A program made the translations under genes and the position numbers. A stretch of 64,000 nucleotides of DNA from the NCBI GenBank assembly GCA_036927565.1, contig JAYESD010000012.1, positions 5,208,001 to 5,272,000 of the forward strand, written 5' to 3'. The DNA comes from Tuctoria greenei (lineage: Eukaryota > Streptophyta > Magnoliopsida > Poales > Poaceae). The notes below the pieces were generated by a model, which was not told the origin of the DNA, did no database searches, and saw only the letters and a list, made by a program, of their open reading frames with translations. Below are positions 42,588 to 54,490 of the stretch, one piece after another. Position 1 is the first letter of the stretch. Each line of letters starts with the position of its first letter.

Positions 42588-45500
42588 GAATGCGCGCTCA
42601 TCACCTTCCTTCGGGACAACGTCGGTGTGTTTGCATGGCAACCATCACAGATGCCCGGGATCCCCAGGGAGGTGATTGAGCACCGTCTGAAGATCTATCC
42701 CGACGCCTGGCCGGTCCAGCAGAAGCCCAGGAAACAGTCCATCGAGCGGCAGAACTTCATCCGTGAAGAAATCAAGAAGCTGCTCGATGATGGTTTCATC
42801 CGGGAGGTTCACCACCCACGGTGGTTGGCCAACCCTGTTGTCGTTCCTAAGGCTGGCGGGAAGCTCCGGATGTGCATCGACTACACCAATCTCAATAAGG
42901 CATGTCCCAAGGACCCATTCCCTCTTCCTAGGATAGATCAAATAGTAGGCTCAACATCAGGTTGTGACCTTCTGTGTTTCCTAGATGCGTATTCTGGTTT
43001 TCACCAAATACCTATGTTTAGGGAAGATGAGGAACACACTGCTTTCATAACAGTAGATGGCCTGTATTGTTATGTCTCCATGCCTTATGGTCTCAAAAAT
43101 GCTCTCCCCACCTTTGTACGTGCAATGCATAAGACATTCGGGGACCTCATTAGAGATCCGGTAGAGGTGTATGTCGACGACATCATGGTAAAAATCAGGG
43201 ACAACACATCCCTATTAGACAACCTAGCCAGAGTCTTCAGCAAGCTGTGCACGACACGCACGATGCTGAACCCTGACAAGTGTGTTTTTGGGGTCTCTGC
43301 AGGGAAGCTCCTTGGTTTCTTGGTATCGCGCTGAGGGATCGAAGCTAACCTAGAGAAGATCAAGAGCTGATGCGGCCGCCGGCCCGCATCAAGGATGTGC
43401 AGAAGCTTGCAGGATGTTTGGCAGCCCTCAGTCGGTTCATCTCAAGACTGGCTGAGCGAGCTCTGCCCTTCTTCAAGATTCTACGGAAGTCAGGCCCCTT
43501 TGAGTGGACTGAGGAAGCTGAAGCGTCCTTCCAGGAGCTCAAGAAACACCTGACGACGCTACCCATTATGGTGGCGCCAGAACCCGGCGAACCGCTCCTG
43601 TTGTACATCACCGCAACAACGGAAGTGGTCAGCATGGTCTTGGTTGCAGAGCGACCGGAGCTACTACTGCAACAAGTACCAGAAGGAGCCCCAGAGGGGG
43701 AGGCCGAGCCTCAAAGCCCGAACCCAGAAGAGCCCCCACCCCCCCCCCACTGTGAGTTCCAGTGACCAAGTGCCTTACGGGTCCCAGCCCCCGGAGGCCC
43801 AGCTAGACCCTGGGAGCCACATTCCCCAGGAGGCAGACGCATTGCAAGGAGACCCGGACCCCCCAGGGAGGGTTCGGACCTGCCAACGGCCAGTCTTCTA
43901 CGTCAGTGAGGTCCTCCATGAAGCAAATACAAGATACTTGGAGGTACACAAACTGCTGTATGAAGTGCTCATAGCGTCGAGGAAGCTCCGACATTACTTC
44001 CAGGCTCACCGGGTTTCAGTGGTCACCTCCTTCCCACTGAAAACCATACTCCACAGCCCCAATTCGACTGGCAACATTGCCAAGTGGGCAGCGGAGCTGG
44101 CTGAGTTCGAGCTGGAGTTCTTACCTCGACATGCAGTCAAAAGCCAAGCACTGGCGGACTTCTTGGCTGAATGGACCCCATCACCAAGCAACCCGGGGGG
44201 CCCAGACAACGAAGAAACGGTGATGAAGGCTCCGGTTTTCACCGAGACCCCCTGGATGCTCTACTTCGACGGTTCCTCGCGGAAGCAGGGGGCCGGCGCT
44301 GGGGTCCTGCTTCTCACCCCGACTGGGGAGCAGTTCAAGTACATGGTGCGCCTCGACTTCAAGGCGACAAACAACATGGCAGAGTATGAAGCCCTAATCT
44401 TTGGGCTGAAGACTGCCCTGACCCTCAATGTCCGACAGCTCCTGGCTAAAGGTGATTCTCAACTGATCATCAAGCAAGCCAGAGGAGAGTGTAGGTGCAA
44501 CGACCCTCAATTAGCTGCATACCTGCTGCACGTCCGGAAGCTGGAAAAGGACTTTGAAGTCTTGGACTTGTGCCATGTACCCCGAGCCGACAACTCAGTC
44601 GCAGACGACCTGTCAATGAAGGCCTCCACAGGGGCCCCAGTGCCCCAAGGAGTCTTTGCAAGGACGTTACCGCGACCAACCGCCCGAGCAACCGAGCCGG
44701 GCGAAGGGGGCGAGCCCAGCACCTCGAAGCTGGCAGTCCCGGCGACCCTGCTACCATGGAGTCTGCCAAGGATCGTATGCGCCACCGAGGGCTCCGAGCT
44801 ACCGGGCGCCCAAGATCCAGAAGCTCAAGCAAGTCCCGATGCATGGATCTCGGAGGTCCAGGACTACTTGATGGACAATATCCTTCCCGAAGAACATGCC
44901 CTGGCAGAAAGGATTGTACGCATGGCTAAAAGGTACACGCTGATGGAAGGGGATCTCTACCGGCGTGGCGCCAACAACATCCTACTGCGATGCATTACCC
45001 GGGAGGAGGGCTGCGATCTGCTCGCAGAGATCCATGGAGGCGAGTGCGGGAACCACGCGTCCTCCCGCTCGCTGGTCGGTAAAGCCTTTCGGCATGGCTT
45101 CTACTGGCCGACAGCACTCCAGGATGCCACCGAGATGGTAAAGAGATGCAAGGCGTGCCAGTTCCATGCCAAGCAGATCCACACACCAGCTCAGGCGCTG
45201 CAGATGATCCCTCTCTCATGGCCATTTGCTGTATGGGGGTTGGACATCCTGGGACCCTTTCCCAGAGCCGTCGGAGGATTCCGGCATCTCTACGTCGCCG
45301 TAGATAAGTTCACCAAGTGGCCGGAGGCCGCCCCAGTTGTCACCATCAACAAGCAGTCAGCAGTAAAGTTCATTAAGTCGATCGTCTGCCGGTTCGGGGT
45401 CCCGAACAGAATTATCACTGATAATGGGACCCAGTTCACAACTGCAGCATTCCAAGAATACTGCAAGGACATGGGGATCCAAGTCTGCTATGCATCTGTT

Positions 45501-46078
45501 GCTCATCCAGAGAGCAATGGGTAGTTCGAGAGAGCCAATGCAGAGATCCTCAGGGGCCTCAAGACTCGCACATTCTCACACCTTGAGAAGCATGGTGCAA
45601 ATTTGGTGGATGAGCTTCTGTGTGCGCTGTGGGCTAGCCGGACATCAACCAGCCGGGCCACGGGGGAAACGCCTTTCTTCTTGGTGTAGGGGCGGAGGCC
45701 GTCCTCCCCCCAAAAATTACCATGGGCTCTCCCCGTGCCCGGAGGTACGACGAAGCCGCGCAGGACCAGCTCCGGCGTGAAGACCTGGGCCTCATCAACG
45801 AGGGACGAGTGCGAGCAGCTCTCCAAAATGCACGGTACAGGCAGGCGCTCCGGCGCTACCATCAGAGGACCGTGCAGAGTAGGGAGCTAAAGGTAGACGA
45901 CCTGGTGTTGCGCCGCATACTCTCCCGAGAAGGGTCTAACAAACTCTCCCCCAGCTGGGAGGGTTCCTTCCGGGTAACAGAGGTTTGCCGCCCAGGATGC
46001 GTCCGCCTAGCTACGGAGGATGGACAGCGGTTACCCAACCCATGGAACATCGAACACCTCCATAAGTTCTACCCCTAG
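42588..46078 (+). pseudogene. pol of B: RT, RNase H, second RNase H, integrase, broken
   Basis: RT reads LRMCIDYTNLNKACPKDPF and the catalytic YVDDIMV (about 43170). A TGA at 43332 and a short deletion near 43365 shift the frame. A run of C at about 43735-43750 coincides with a shift back. The archaeal-like RNase H (LYFDGSSRKQGAGAG, NNMAEYEALIFGLKTAL) is intact. The integrase zinc region and core follow (CKACQFHAKQIH, WGLDILGPFP, ITDNGTQF). A TAG at 45522 replaces Gln next to the catalytic Glu (SNG-stop-FERAN), a further stop is near 45687 and a frameshift near 45710. The C-terminus ends with NIEHLHKFYP at 46078. The gene is the T1 counterpart of the G2 pol. Confidence 0.9.
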
Positions 46079-47299
46079 ACCAGGGTCAGGGCAATGCTAT
46101 TTCATTGTAAAGGTTACACATTATCTCAGGACAGCACTTAGTATAGGGGGATGGGGCTCCGAGTGCACATTCCGCTTAGCCTGGTCCAGAACCCTAAGTA
46201 GGTGCACTCGGCTCCATCTAACACCCAGGCCGGGTTATTCCCCTTGTAAAGTCTGCTTCATCTTATGAGAAACTACAATGAAAGAATGTTGTTCTGCCTG
46301 GTATAGGGTTTGTCAATTCAAAAATTATCTTTAATTTTTATGATGTTGCTGTAAGCCCGCCATAGCTCGTGATCTATCATGAGCGCTGTCGTTTTTCCCC
46401 TGCTTTAACAATAGTGGGAGCCTTGCTGTCTGGACTGCAGGTGGGGTTGCTTGAGGTACCTTCGATGCTCGTGGGGCCTCGGTTGTTCCAATACTCGGGG
46501 GCCTGTGTCTCCAGATGGTCCCCCATGGAAAAGGCTTATGCCGAGCGGGAGGTCCAGGGCCTTAGCCTGGTCCCGTACCCTAAGCCTGTGCGTTCTGCCT
46601 CCCCAACGCTACAGCCGAGTACTGGGGGCCAGATGGACCACCCTTGGGTATTCTGGACAACGAGCCCTGGGTGCAGAAGCACTAAATTACCCAAGCCCCA
46701 CGAGTCAGCCCAAGATCGTAAGTCAAGCGACACTACAAAAAGAGCAGGGGTAAAGTGACCAGCGGATAGAATTACTTCTCTTTTTTGATCTATGTACAGG
46801 TCTTTGAGGAAGTTATTCTAGCAACCATCGTCAGAGTACCCGCGAAGATAGTGGGCACCGCCAGCCTGAAGCTCCGGCGGCACCCCTAGGGGGGCCGCTG
46901 TCGACCTCTCGCCGAAGATGGCAAGCACCGCGGAACTGAAGCTCCGGCGGCACCCGCAGGGGGGCCGCTGTCGACATACCTGCATACTCAGCTACGACAA
47001 TGCTACCAACGAATCCTAGGCTCCTCCTGCACCGGTCCGCCCTAAACCCTAAGTGTATGACACGAGTGCCCATAAAAACTGGCCACGCCTGTCAGGGGGC
47101 CATACTTTGGGGGACGGCAGGTCCTGGAAGCTAAAGAACAACAAGCAGCCGGAAGACACTGCTGGAAATAAAAGCAAGCTGAGTATAAAAGGGCACCACA
47201 GACATATTTTTTATCGCACAAATAAAGAGTTTGTCATCACAGCCAACCACAAGACAAAAGACAGAAAGACAAAAACTTAAACAGACGCCCGGGGAGCCC
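46079..47299. other. B spacer between pol and the antisense ORF
   Basis: No gene is supported. It holds the pol 3' end region and, at 46868-46911 and 46937-46976, two copies of a unit with TGAAGCTCCGGCGGCACCC and GGGGCCGCTGTCGAC. The last part (about 47130-47299) would be the 3' untranslated region of the antisense ORF. Confidence 0.6.
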
Positions 47300-50269
47300 T
47301 CAGCCGCTCCGCTGGAACCTTGAGGCGATGAGTGCCACCGCATCCGAAACTTCAGACTTGGCGGCCTCTCGGCGATGGGCCCCTCGAGGATCGGCTGCAG
47401 GGAGACGTCGGGGTACCAGCTCCGGTAGCAGGACAGGATGTGCGTCGCCACCTCCTTCACCAGCATCCGTCCCTCGGCCTCCAGCTGGTTGTCAAGGATG
47501 GCCCCCAGCGAGCGCATCCTCGAGCTGGTGGAGTCGAGCGCCGGGAACACCTGACTCACCTCCTGCGCCGGCTCCCCCACGCGCGTCGGGCTGAAGCTGA
47601 GTGGCACCAGAGCCGAGTCGGCACCGCCGAGGAACTCCCAGACCTTCTGGGCCTCGGCAGAGTGCGCCGTCCGGAGCTCCGCCACCTCCTGTTGGGTTGC
47701 CGCCAGTGCCTGGGGGCCGCCGTCCAGGAACCGCTTCTCCCTGGCCGCCAGGGCCCTCTCGCGCTTGTCGACCCCCGCCACACGGCGGTTCAAGTCACCC
47801 TCCTTGAGGGCGATGTTGAACTCGCGGTCCAGAAGGGCTTGGCGCTCAGCGGATTGGGCCTGCTGCGCCTCAGCTACGGCGGCTTCCCGGCGGTCCAGCT
47901 CGGCGGCGCGGACTCTCGCCCCTTCCTGCTGGAGGATGAGCCCGCGGCAGGTCGCCTCCACCTCGGCCCGCTTCGCCACCAGCTCCTGCTCCCGTTCGGC
48001 TAGAGCGGCCTCCCGGAGGGACAGTAGGTGCTGAAGGTCCTCGCGGGCTTGGAGGCGCGAGCTAGCCTCAGCGTGGATGGCCTCGGTGTCTGCCTTTAGC
48101 TTCTGGGTGACGGTGTCCAACTGGGTGATGAGGTCGCGCTCCTGCTCTAGGATCTTCATCTCCTCCCGAACGACCGCCTCCCACTGGGCCGCTCGGCTCT
48201 TTGCCAGCCGAGTCCGGGCCTCCAGGGCCCTCGCCCACTCCCGGAGTCGGTCGTCCTCGTCCTCGAGCTGCCCTTTCTCCCGGGCAAGGGCCGCCTGGGC
48301 CTGCCGGAAGCCGGAGTAGGCCATGGCCATAGCCTCGGGCAGGGGGAGGGGCTCCATCGTAGCAGCAGGCCCCTGCCTCCCCACTTCCTCAATATCGTCC
48401 TCCATTTGGAGGACCACTGAGGAGGCGGGGACCAGGGCCCCCTCCCGGATGGCAGCACCCGGGGCGGTGGCGCCAGCCGACGCAGTAGTGTCGGAGGGCG
48501 CGGCGGCGTCGGCCGGCACAGAGTGGCCGGTGGATGCGGTGTCATTGGTAGGCGCGGCGGCGGTCATCGGCACGCGCGGCTGGGCTCCGGCAGCCGCTGC
48601 GGGGGTCTCAAACACGGGGGCCCGACGTACCCCAGCGGCAGCAGCCTGGGCACTGGAGCAGGGCTCGAGGCAGCAGACGATCCCCGCGAGCCGACTGGAG
48701 CGGCAGACCCTCCAGCAGAAGTGCCCGCAGGTGGTGGAGTAGCTGTGGAGGCGCTGAAACCAAGCAAGATCAGACCATAAGAGATTGACAGGGTAGGCGC
48801 ACAGCAAAGAACACCCAAGGTAGAATCTGAGCAGGCTTACCGGGGGACGCTGAAGTTCCACCGCTTACCGAACGGGTTGGGGGGTTCGGACCCCCCGAAC
48901 CCGTGATGGGGGCCCCTGAGTGTGCTGGGGGCCCCTGTGGTGATGGTGTCGGCGACACCCTCGAGGTCTGGCACCCCTCCAAACGGAGAGGGAATGCTAG
49001 GGTCCCGTCGGCGTTGAGGAGCCTCCCCCTCTTGCGTGTGGAAGACTCGGGCGGCAAGGTGGTGCCACCAGCGCCCCCTGGCGATGAGCGCGGCAGAGCT
49101 CCAGAGTCCTGACGAAGGGCAGAAGGGGCCGGCGGTGGCGATCGGGCGTGCTTCTTGGGGGACGGGTCCAGCACCGGAACCGGCACCTTCCCTTTCCCCT
49201 TGTTGCCGGGGGCGACAACGCCACCCCATGGATGGTGTTGGGGGCCGCTCGAGGAGTCGTCGCTTGAAGAACCAACGTCGCTTAAGGGAGCCTCGCCTCC
49301 CTCAGCGTCGTCAGCAATGCTAACCCCTCGGAACAGGTCCCCGATCTGGCGCCGCGCCAGCCCGGACTCGTCAAGGGTCGGCATCGTCTTCAGCAGGTGC
49401 CTCCTCAACTCGGAGTCCGAGCACAAGGGGCGGCAGGCCGATGGAAGAGCAAGTGCCTAAGCAGAGATGTCGTCGGGGCAGACCCGGGCCAGCATGTCGA
49501 GCAGCTGCTGCTCGCCCAAGTTGGATTCGGGCCCGGTCTCGAGCTGGGTGCAGTCCATCAGGCCGGTGAACATTGACGCCGGGCGGGCACGGTGCTGAAG
49601 CGGAGCTATGCGGCGGGACATGAAGTCCCTCAGCACCATAGCAGATGACAGCCCGTGGTCCGCCAACACCTGGATCCTCTCCAGCACCGGGTTGAACGCC
49701 TCCTCCAGCTCTGGGCGCTCCTCCCAGAATGATCGCTCGGAGTAGGGGATCCCGGTGGGGAGGCACATCCGGTCGTGGGCCTCGACCTTGGTGATCATCC
49801 AATCTTCGCGCCACATCTCCCACCTTGCTGAGTTGAAGGAAGCAATGTACCTCGTGGGGACCTTTGTCCGGTGCTGGAAGTAGTAGGCGCCGAGGTGCTC
49901 CTTCAAACTCCTGCCGGTGGCCCTCAGTACAAAAAAAGTACCAGAAGAGCTTTACCGATGGCATCACCCCCACGATCATCTCGCAGAGTTGAGCGAAGAC
50001 CGCCAGCATGGCGATCGAGTTCGGCGCGAGGTGGTGGAGTTGGAGGCCGAAGGTCTCCAGGAGCATGACCAAGAAGGCGGATGCTGGCGGGACGAAGCCG
50101 GCCAGCATGTACGATGAGAAGAGAACCATCTCCCCGGTGGAGAGGCTCAGCGGGAGCCTCCCAGGACGGAGCCACGACTCCCGCTTAGGGTATGCCAGCC
50201 AAGAAGCCAGCGCATAGGGGCCAGGTCGGCGGTCCTGGACAGCCTGGACTTGGGCAGGATGCTCGCCAT
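47300..50269 (-). pseudogene. Antisense ORF of B, two exons, broken
   Basis: On the minus strand, from the ATG at 50269 (MASILPKSRLSRTADL) to the TGA at 47300. Exon 1 (50269-48841) carries the gypsy-type transposon domain (FGLQLHHLAPNSIAMLAVF) and has frameshifts near 50150 and 49940 and a TAG at 49457. A GT-AG intron fits 48840-48754 (87 bp, phase 2), bringing FSVPR next to ASTATPPPAG. Exon 2 has a proline/alanine-rich part, a frameshift, then a long coiled coil (about 48350-47640, rich in E, R, A, L) and a conserved C-terminal domain (LDNQLEAEGRMLVKEVATHI). A frameshift near 47375 extends the visible frame past the natural stop. The same intron position and phase occur in G3. Confidence 0.82.
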
Positions 50270-50815
50270 GAGGGCTGAGGTTGGAAGCTCTGGACGGGGA
50301 GACTGGGAACTAGAGCGCAAGAACTGGGCTTGAGGCAAAAACACGAGCGCAGGGATGCAGAGGCGGGAGAAAGAACCCTCAGGGGGAAGTTCTCTTTTTA
50401 TGCACCCCTACAGGCCAACAGGCGCAAAAGTGTGGATCGCCGCAGCCCCAGTAGAAGAGTAATGAACCCGTATGGGCAATGACATGAGGGCCCGAGATGC
50501 TCGACGAAGAAGGCGGGCTGGGCAGCTAGCTATGCGGGAGGTAACTCGGCGGTTTCCGAAAGGGCAAAAGCAGCGGAAGTGCAGGAGCCACCTTGGGAAC
50601 CACCGCAGTTAAAGCACGATTGAAGGCAGGAGTCACGTCGCGCGGCGCCTGTTCAGCACCTTCGCTTACCGGAAGGAGACACGACGCCTCAACGGCAGGG
50701 GCGTGTTGCCTGGGGAACCGCCTTGAAGTGGAATCGGAAGAGTTACGCGGGAAGAAAAGGGAGAAGACCCCACCTGCGGTATCGACGACTCTCCCGAGGT
50801 AGGCTCGGGGGCCAC
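50270..50815. other. B spacer between antisense ORF start and 3' LTR
   Basis: Matches the element A segment 1146-1692. No gene is seen. The polypurine tract ending GGGGGCCAC abuts the LTR at 50816. Confidence 0.65.
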
Positions 50816-51413
50816 TGTCGGTACCCTGCAGACCAGGTACCCCCGCGCACAGGAGAAAACCGCTAAGGACTCCGCCTCTGCCTAAGAAGCCTAATCCGAG
50901 GCTGCCACGTGGAGGAGGGAAGGACCTGATCCTACCTCCCCGTCGGTGGAGAATCCCAAGCTGCCACGTGGTCAGCAGGACTGGACCCACGCCTCCCTGC
51001 TGAGGAGGGCTCCGGAGCCGCCACGTGGCCAATCGGGACCTCAGGGCCAAGTCCGCGCCTGCGCAGGGAAAGGCACCGGAGCTACCACGTGGCCTGCAGG
51101 GCTGAGCCCCCACCCCTCCATAGAGGTGGGCTCCGAATGCGCCACGTGGCCTGTTCCGTCAAGTGCTTTACTTCCCGCAGAGGCAGGCTCCGGCGTAACC
51201 ATGTGGAAGACGCCCAGCTCAGTGCGGTAGGGAGCCGCAGTAAAGGAATGTGTGCGCCGCTTAGACAGGCATTAAGTACGCGCGCCTTCCCCAGGCAGGC
51301 TGAGCCGTGCTTACGAAAGTCAAGGCTCCAGTGTCCTGTCTTGTCCAAGTAGCCGGTACAGACCCACGCCGCAAGACGGACGAATGGGCCGCGAGGACAA
51401 GATGGACGAGACG
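50816..51413 (+). repeat. 3' LTR of B, left piece
   Basis: 598 bp from TGTCGGTACC, with six G-box-type sites (50906-51205). It is interrupted at AGACG (51409-51413) by element D. The remainder of the LTR, including its TATA box, should lie to the right of D beyond the window. Confidence 0.9.
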
Positions 51414-54221
51414 TGTAACACCCTCATTTTCATGCATCATGCCTTGCATACATTCATATACATGTTTAACATTAACCCATAACAAGAGGAACAAGTTTAA
51501 AATTGATTGGAGCAAAACCGCACTTAAAAATGTAGGAAAGTGCGGACTAGTCCGGTTTTGCTGAGGACTAGTCCGATTTCTTTCTGTCTAAAAATGGACT
51601 TGTCCGTTTTTGCTGCGGATTAGTCCGATATTTGCCTCTGGACAACTTCGGACTTTTCCGATCTTGTGCGGACTAGTTCGGTATTCCATGAATCCTTGAA
51701 AATTTGTTAAGTCCCTGGACTTGTCCGGACTAGTCTGGTGTTCCAGCGGACTTGTCTGTTTTCCTTTCTGACTAAGATCGGACTTGTCCGATTTTAGGCT
51801 AGACTTGTCCGATTTTCTCTCTGGACGACTTCGGACTAGTCCGATCCTGTCTGGACTTGTCCGATATTTCGTGACTTCGAGATTGACCTTTTGTTTTACA
51901 ACTTGTTTCTTGGGTTTCACGTTAAGTGGGCCTAGGGACGTCGTGCCTAACTCTTTTAGAGCCCATGTGGGACTCTAAACCGGCCTCTACTCATCCCAAA
52001 ACTCGAAATCCATCTAACCCTAGCCTCCACCTCTATATAAACATCCCAACCCCTTGGTTTGACATCTATTTGCCACTTTTCCACCTACCCAAACCCTAGT
52101 TCGTGGAGAGCCACCATCAAGGAGGGAGGAGAAGATCCCAAGTAAGAAGGAAAAGAGGAGGAAACGAAAGAGGATCAAGATCTCCACCAAGTTTCGTTCT
52201 TCACCACCAACTCCTCCCAAGTTCATCACCAACCCTAGATCACCAAGATCTAAGTGCTACCTCCAAGTTTCTTGATTCATTGGAGTCCTAAACACCTGGT
52301 ATACCTTCTATTATCTTTTCCTTACGTGCATTCAAACCCTAATCTCCAAATTTACGTCGATCTAGAAAACCCTAATCCGCTGATCTCGCAGAGTGCGGAC
52401 TTGTACGATCCCTAGCGGACTAGTCCGATCTTTCTGGTTAAATTGTGTTGAATTAATTCTAAAATTTGATCTAATCGAATCCAAACCTGTATAAACTTGT
52501 TAAAAGCTATTAGAGCTAGTTAGTGATCATTAAAAGCAATCTAGTAACAAGTTCTACCTTGCATTTGCATTAATCATGCATGTCATGTCATATTGAGTAA
52601 TATTTGTGCACTCTTTGATTGTGTTTCTTGTCTTGTATGTTTATTGTGTGGATTAGACGGATTTGCGCTAGAAAGTGCCGCGGAGGATACAGCACCAAGA
52701 GTTTGAAGGCTTTGACCCTAATCAACAGCAAGAGCAAGGCAAGTGTCCTTGAAGCATATTGATCCTGTTTTTAAAATAAATGTTTTGTTTGTAAAACTGC
52801 ATGCTTGTGTCAATTTGATGGGAATCCTATGGTAGGAAGTTTACTAGCTTTGTTTAACCACCCTTGTCACCTGGAATTTATGGTAGAGCGTCGGGATGGA
52901 CTTTTTACCGTTTGCTTCGCTTAATCAACTGGGATGGGAATAACTATACCACTCAATTTAATTATGTATGGATGAGATTATGGTTAATGTGAACTGGTTA
53001 AATATGGTATGGTAATGGGTGATCTAAGCAAGCCTGGTATGTGGATGAGTTGGATGTTATGGTGGTTTGCTTGCTTTAGATCTAAGGACCGGTTCATGCG
53101 AGAATAGGCCAGGACTACAGTGCCACCACGAGGCCAAGTATGGGTGCGGCGTAGCTGATTAATTAGGGCTTTGCTAGTGCTGTTTGGACCGTTGTGGATG
53201 CTCGGGGAAGGGGTAGTCGGATTGGGTTTGTTGATGAATGGTGGGACTACCCTGGGATCCAAATGGCTCAAGAGGGGGCCCTTGGTTGAAGATGTGCTCA
53301 GTTGGAGGCATCGCCACCGGTGAAACCTCAGTGGGGTCTAAATAGGCTAGTAATCCCTTTGTAAAGGCTATTTTGTGATCTCTTGGCCATACACCAAAGG
53401 AAGTGTAATTGGCATAAGGGAGGTTCTTTAGTCGCCGACGGGTGATGAAATCACAAACACGTGGGTAAAGTGGTACAAACTCTGCAGAGTCTAAATAAAC
53501 TATCATGATAGCCGTGCTCCCGGTTATGAGCGCTTGGATGACCTACATGATTAGAGGGAAATTGGTAATTGGGATGGTTATGGTTTGGTTATGGTTATGG
53601 ATGGTTATAGATTTATTTTTGGTATTGAATATGGTTATTGGCAATGGTGAAATCTGGAATTATGGATGAGGATGGTGAATTGTGGACTGGTATTATGGTA
53701 TTACTTATGATTATGATGGGTTTATTTCACATACATGTAATATATTGCTTTTCAAATGTTTTACTGTACTTTTCAGCACTTTGCCATTATTATTGTCGTC
53801 ATTTGAATCAGCCAGATGTCATACTTTCCACACTTGCTGAGTACGACATGTACTCACTCTTGCAATCCCCCCCCCCCCAACAATTGCAGGTCAAGATTAT
53901 TAGTTTAATGACAATAATGCGAAGTTCTAGGCCGTGTCTACCGTCAGCTTTGCCTGTGGTGTTATTGGAGCTGCGCTATCCCTTTTGCTTAGTTTGCTTA
54001 GTTGCTTAATTAGTTTATTTCTGCTGCATTAGTTGAACTTGTCATTAATATCAGCTTGTATTCGAGGATATAATGAATTATGTAATAAGAGTACTTATTT
54101 AATAATTTGAGCTGTGGTAATTATCTGTTTATCTTTTGTGATTGCACTCGTGTATGTGTGATGAACATCCTGGGCACACATATGCGTTAGCTTGGTTCAT
54201 TTTTCAGAACCGGGCATCACA
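51414..54221 (+). repeat. 5' LTR of D
   Basis: 2808 bp, TGTAACACCC to CATCACA. It has a palindrome array at about 51541-51875 and a TATA box at 52034-52041 (TATATAAA). It contains the 25-bp segment missing from the C 3' LTR. The primer-binding site after it is decayed: TTCGTATCAGAGCC, where C has TTGGTATCAGAGCC (54223-54236). Confidence 0.9.
52034..52041 (+). promoter_or_regulatory. TATA box of the D LTR
   Basis: TATATAAA in CACCTCTATATAAACATCCC, conserved with C. The palindrome array lies about 160-490 bp upstream. Confidence 0.78.
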
Positions 54222-54490
54222 GATTCGTATCAGAGCCACAGGTTGACCGTAGGACGCAACCTAGATAGAATGGACACTTTAGAGCACATAGGAGCACTCA
54301 GGAATCGATGTGTTTTTGCTTGGAGTGCTGTTGCTATATATATTGTTTGCTTATGTGCTTAATAGAGGATTTTGGGATGCCTTAACATTTCCATGTCCAC
54401 TAGGCTAGTATAGCTAGTTGTTTAGTTCCATATCCCTTGATGCATATAGTTGGGGACGTTTTCTAATTCTTACCTATTGCTTTTCTTCAG

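Larger units (their letters stand above)
28593..51413 (+). mobile_element. Element B: Tat-type gypsy element (family T1), invaded by C and D
   Basis: The 5' LTR is split (28593-28989 and 39350-39993) by C. There follow a primer-binding site, gag-protease, pol, a spacer, an antisense ORF on the minus strand, a polypurine tract, and the first 598 bp of a 3' LTR (50816-51413) interrupted by D. It is inserted in the G2 spacer after GCGTG; the matching right-hand duplication lies beyond the window. Every coding region carries stops or frameshifts, so B could move only with help from other copies. Confidence 0.92.

Noticed and set aside
47332..48003. Long plus-strand ORF opposite the B antisense gene
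   Set aside because: GC-rich shadow of the coiled-coil coding strand; the minus reading matches the G3 protein.
53868..53878. Homopolymer run of C in the D LTR, and the G run at 36583-36591
   Set aside because: Could be slippage or sequencing noise; the G run is part of a polypurine tract. No function was inferred.
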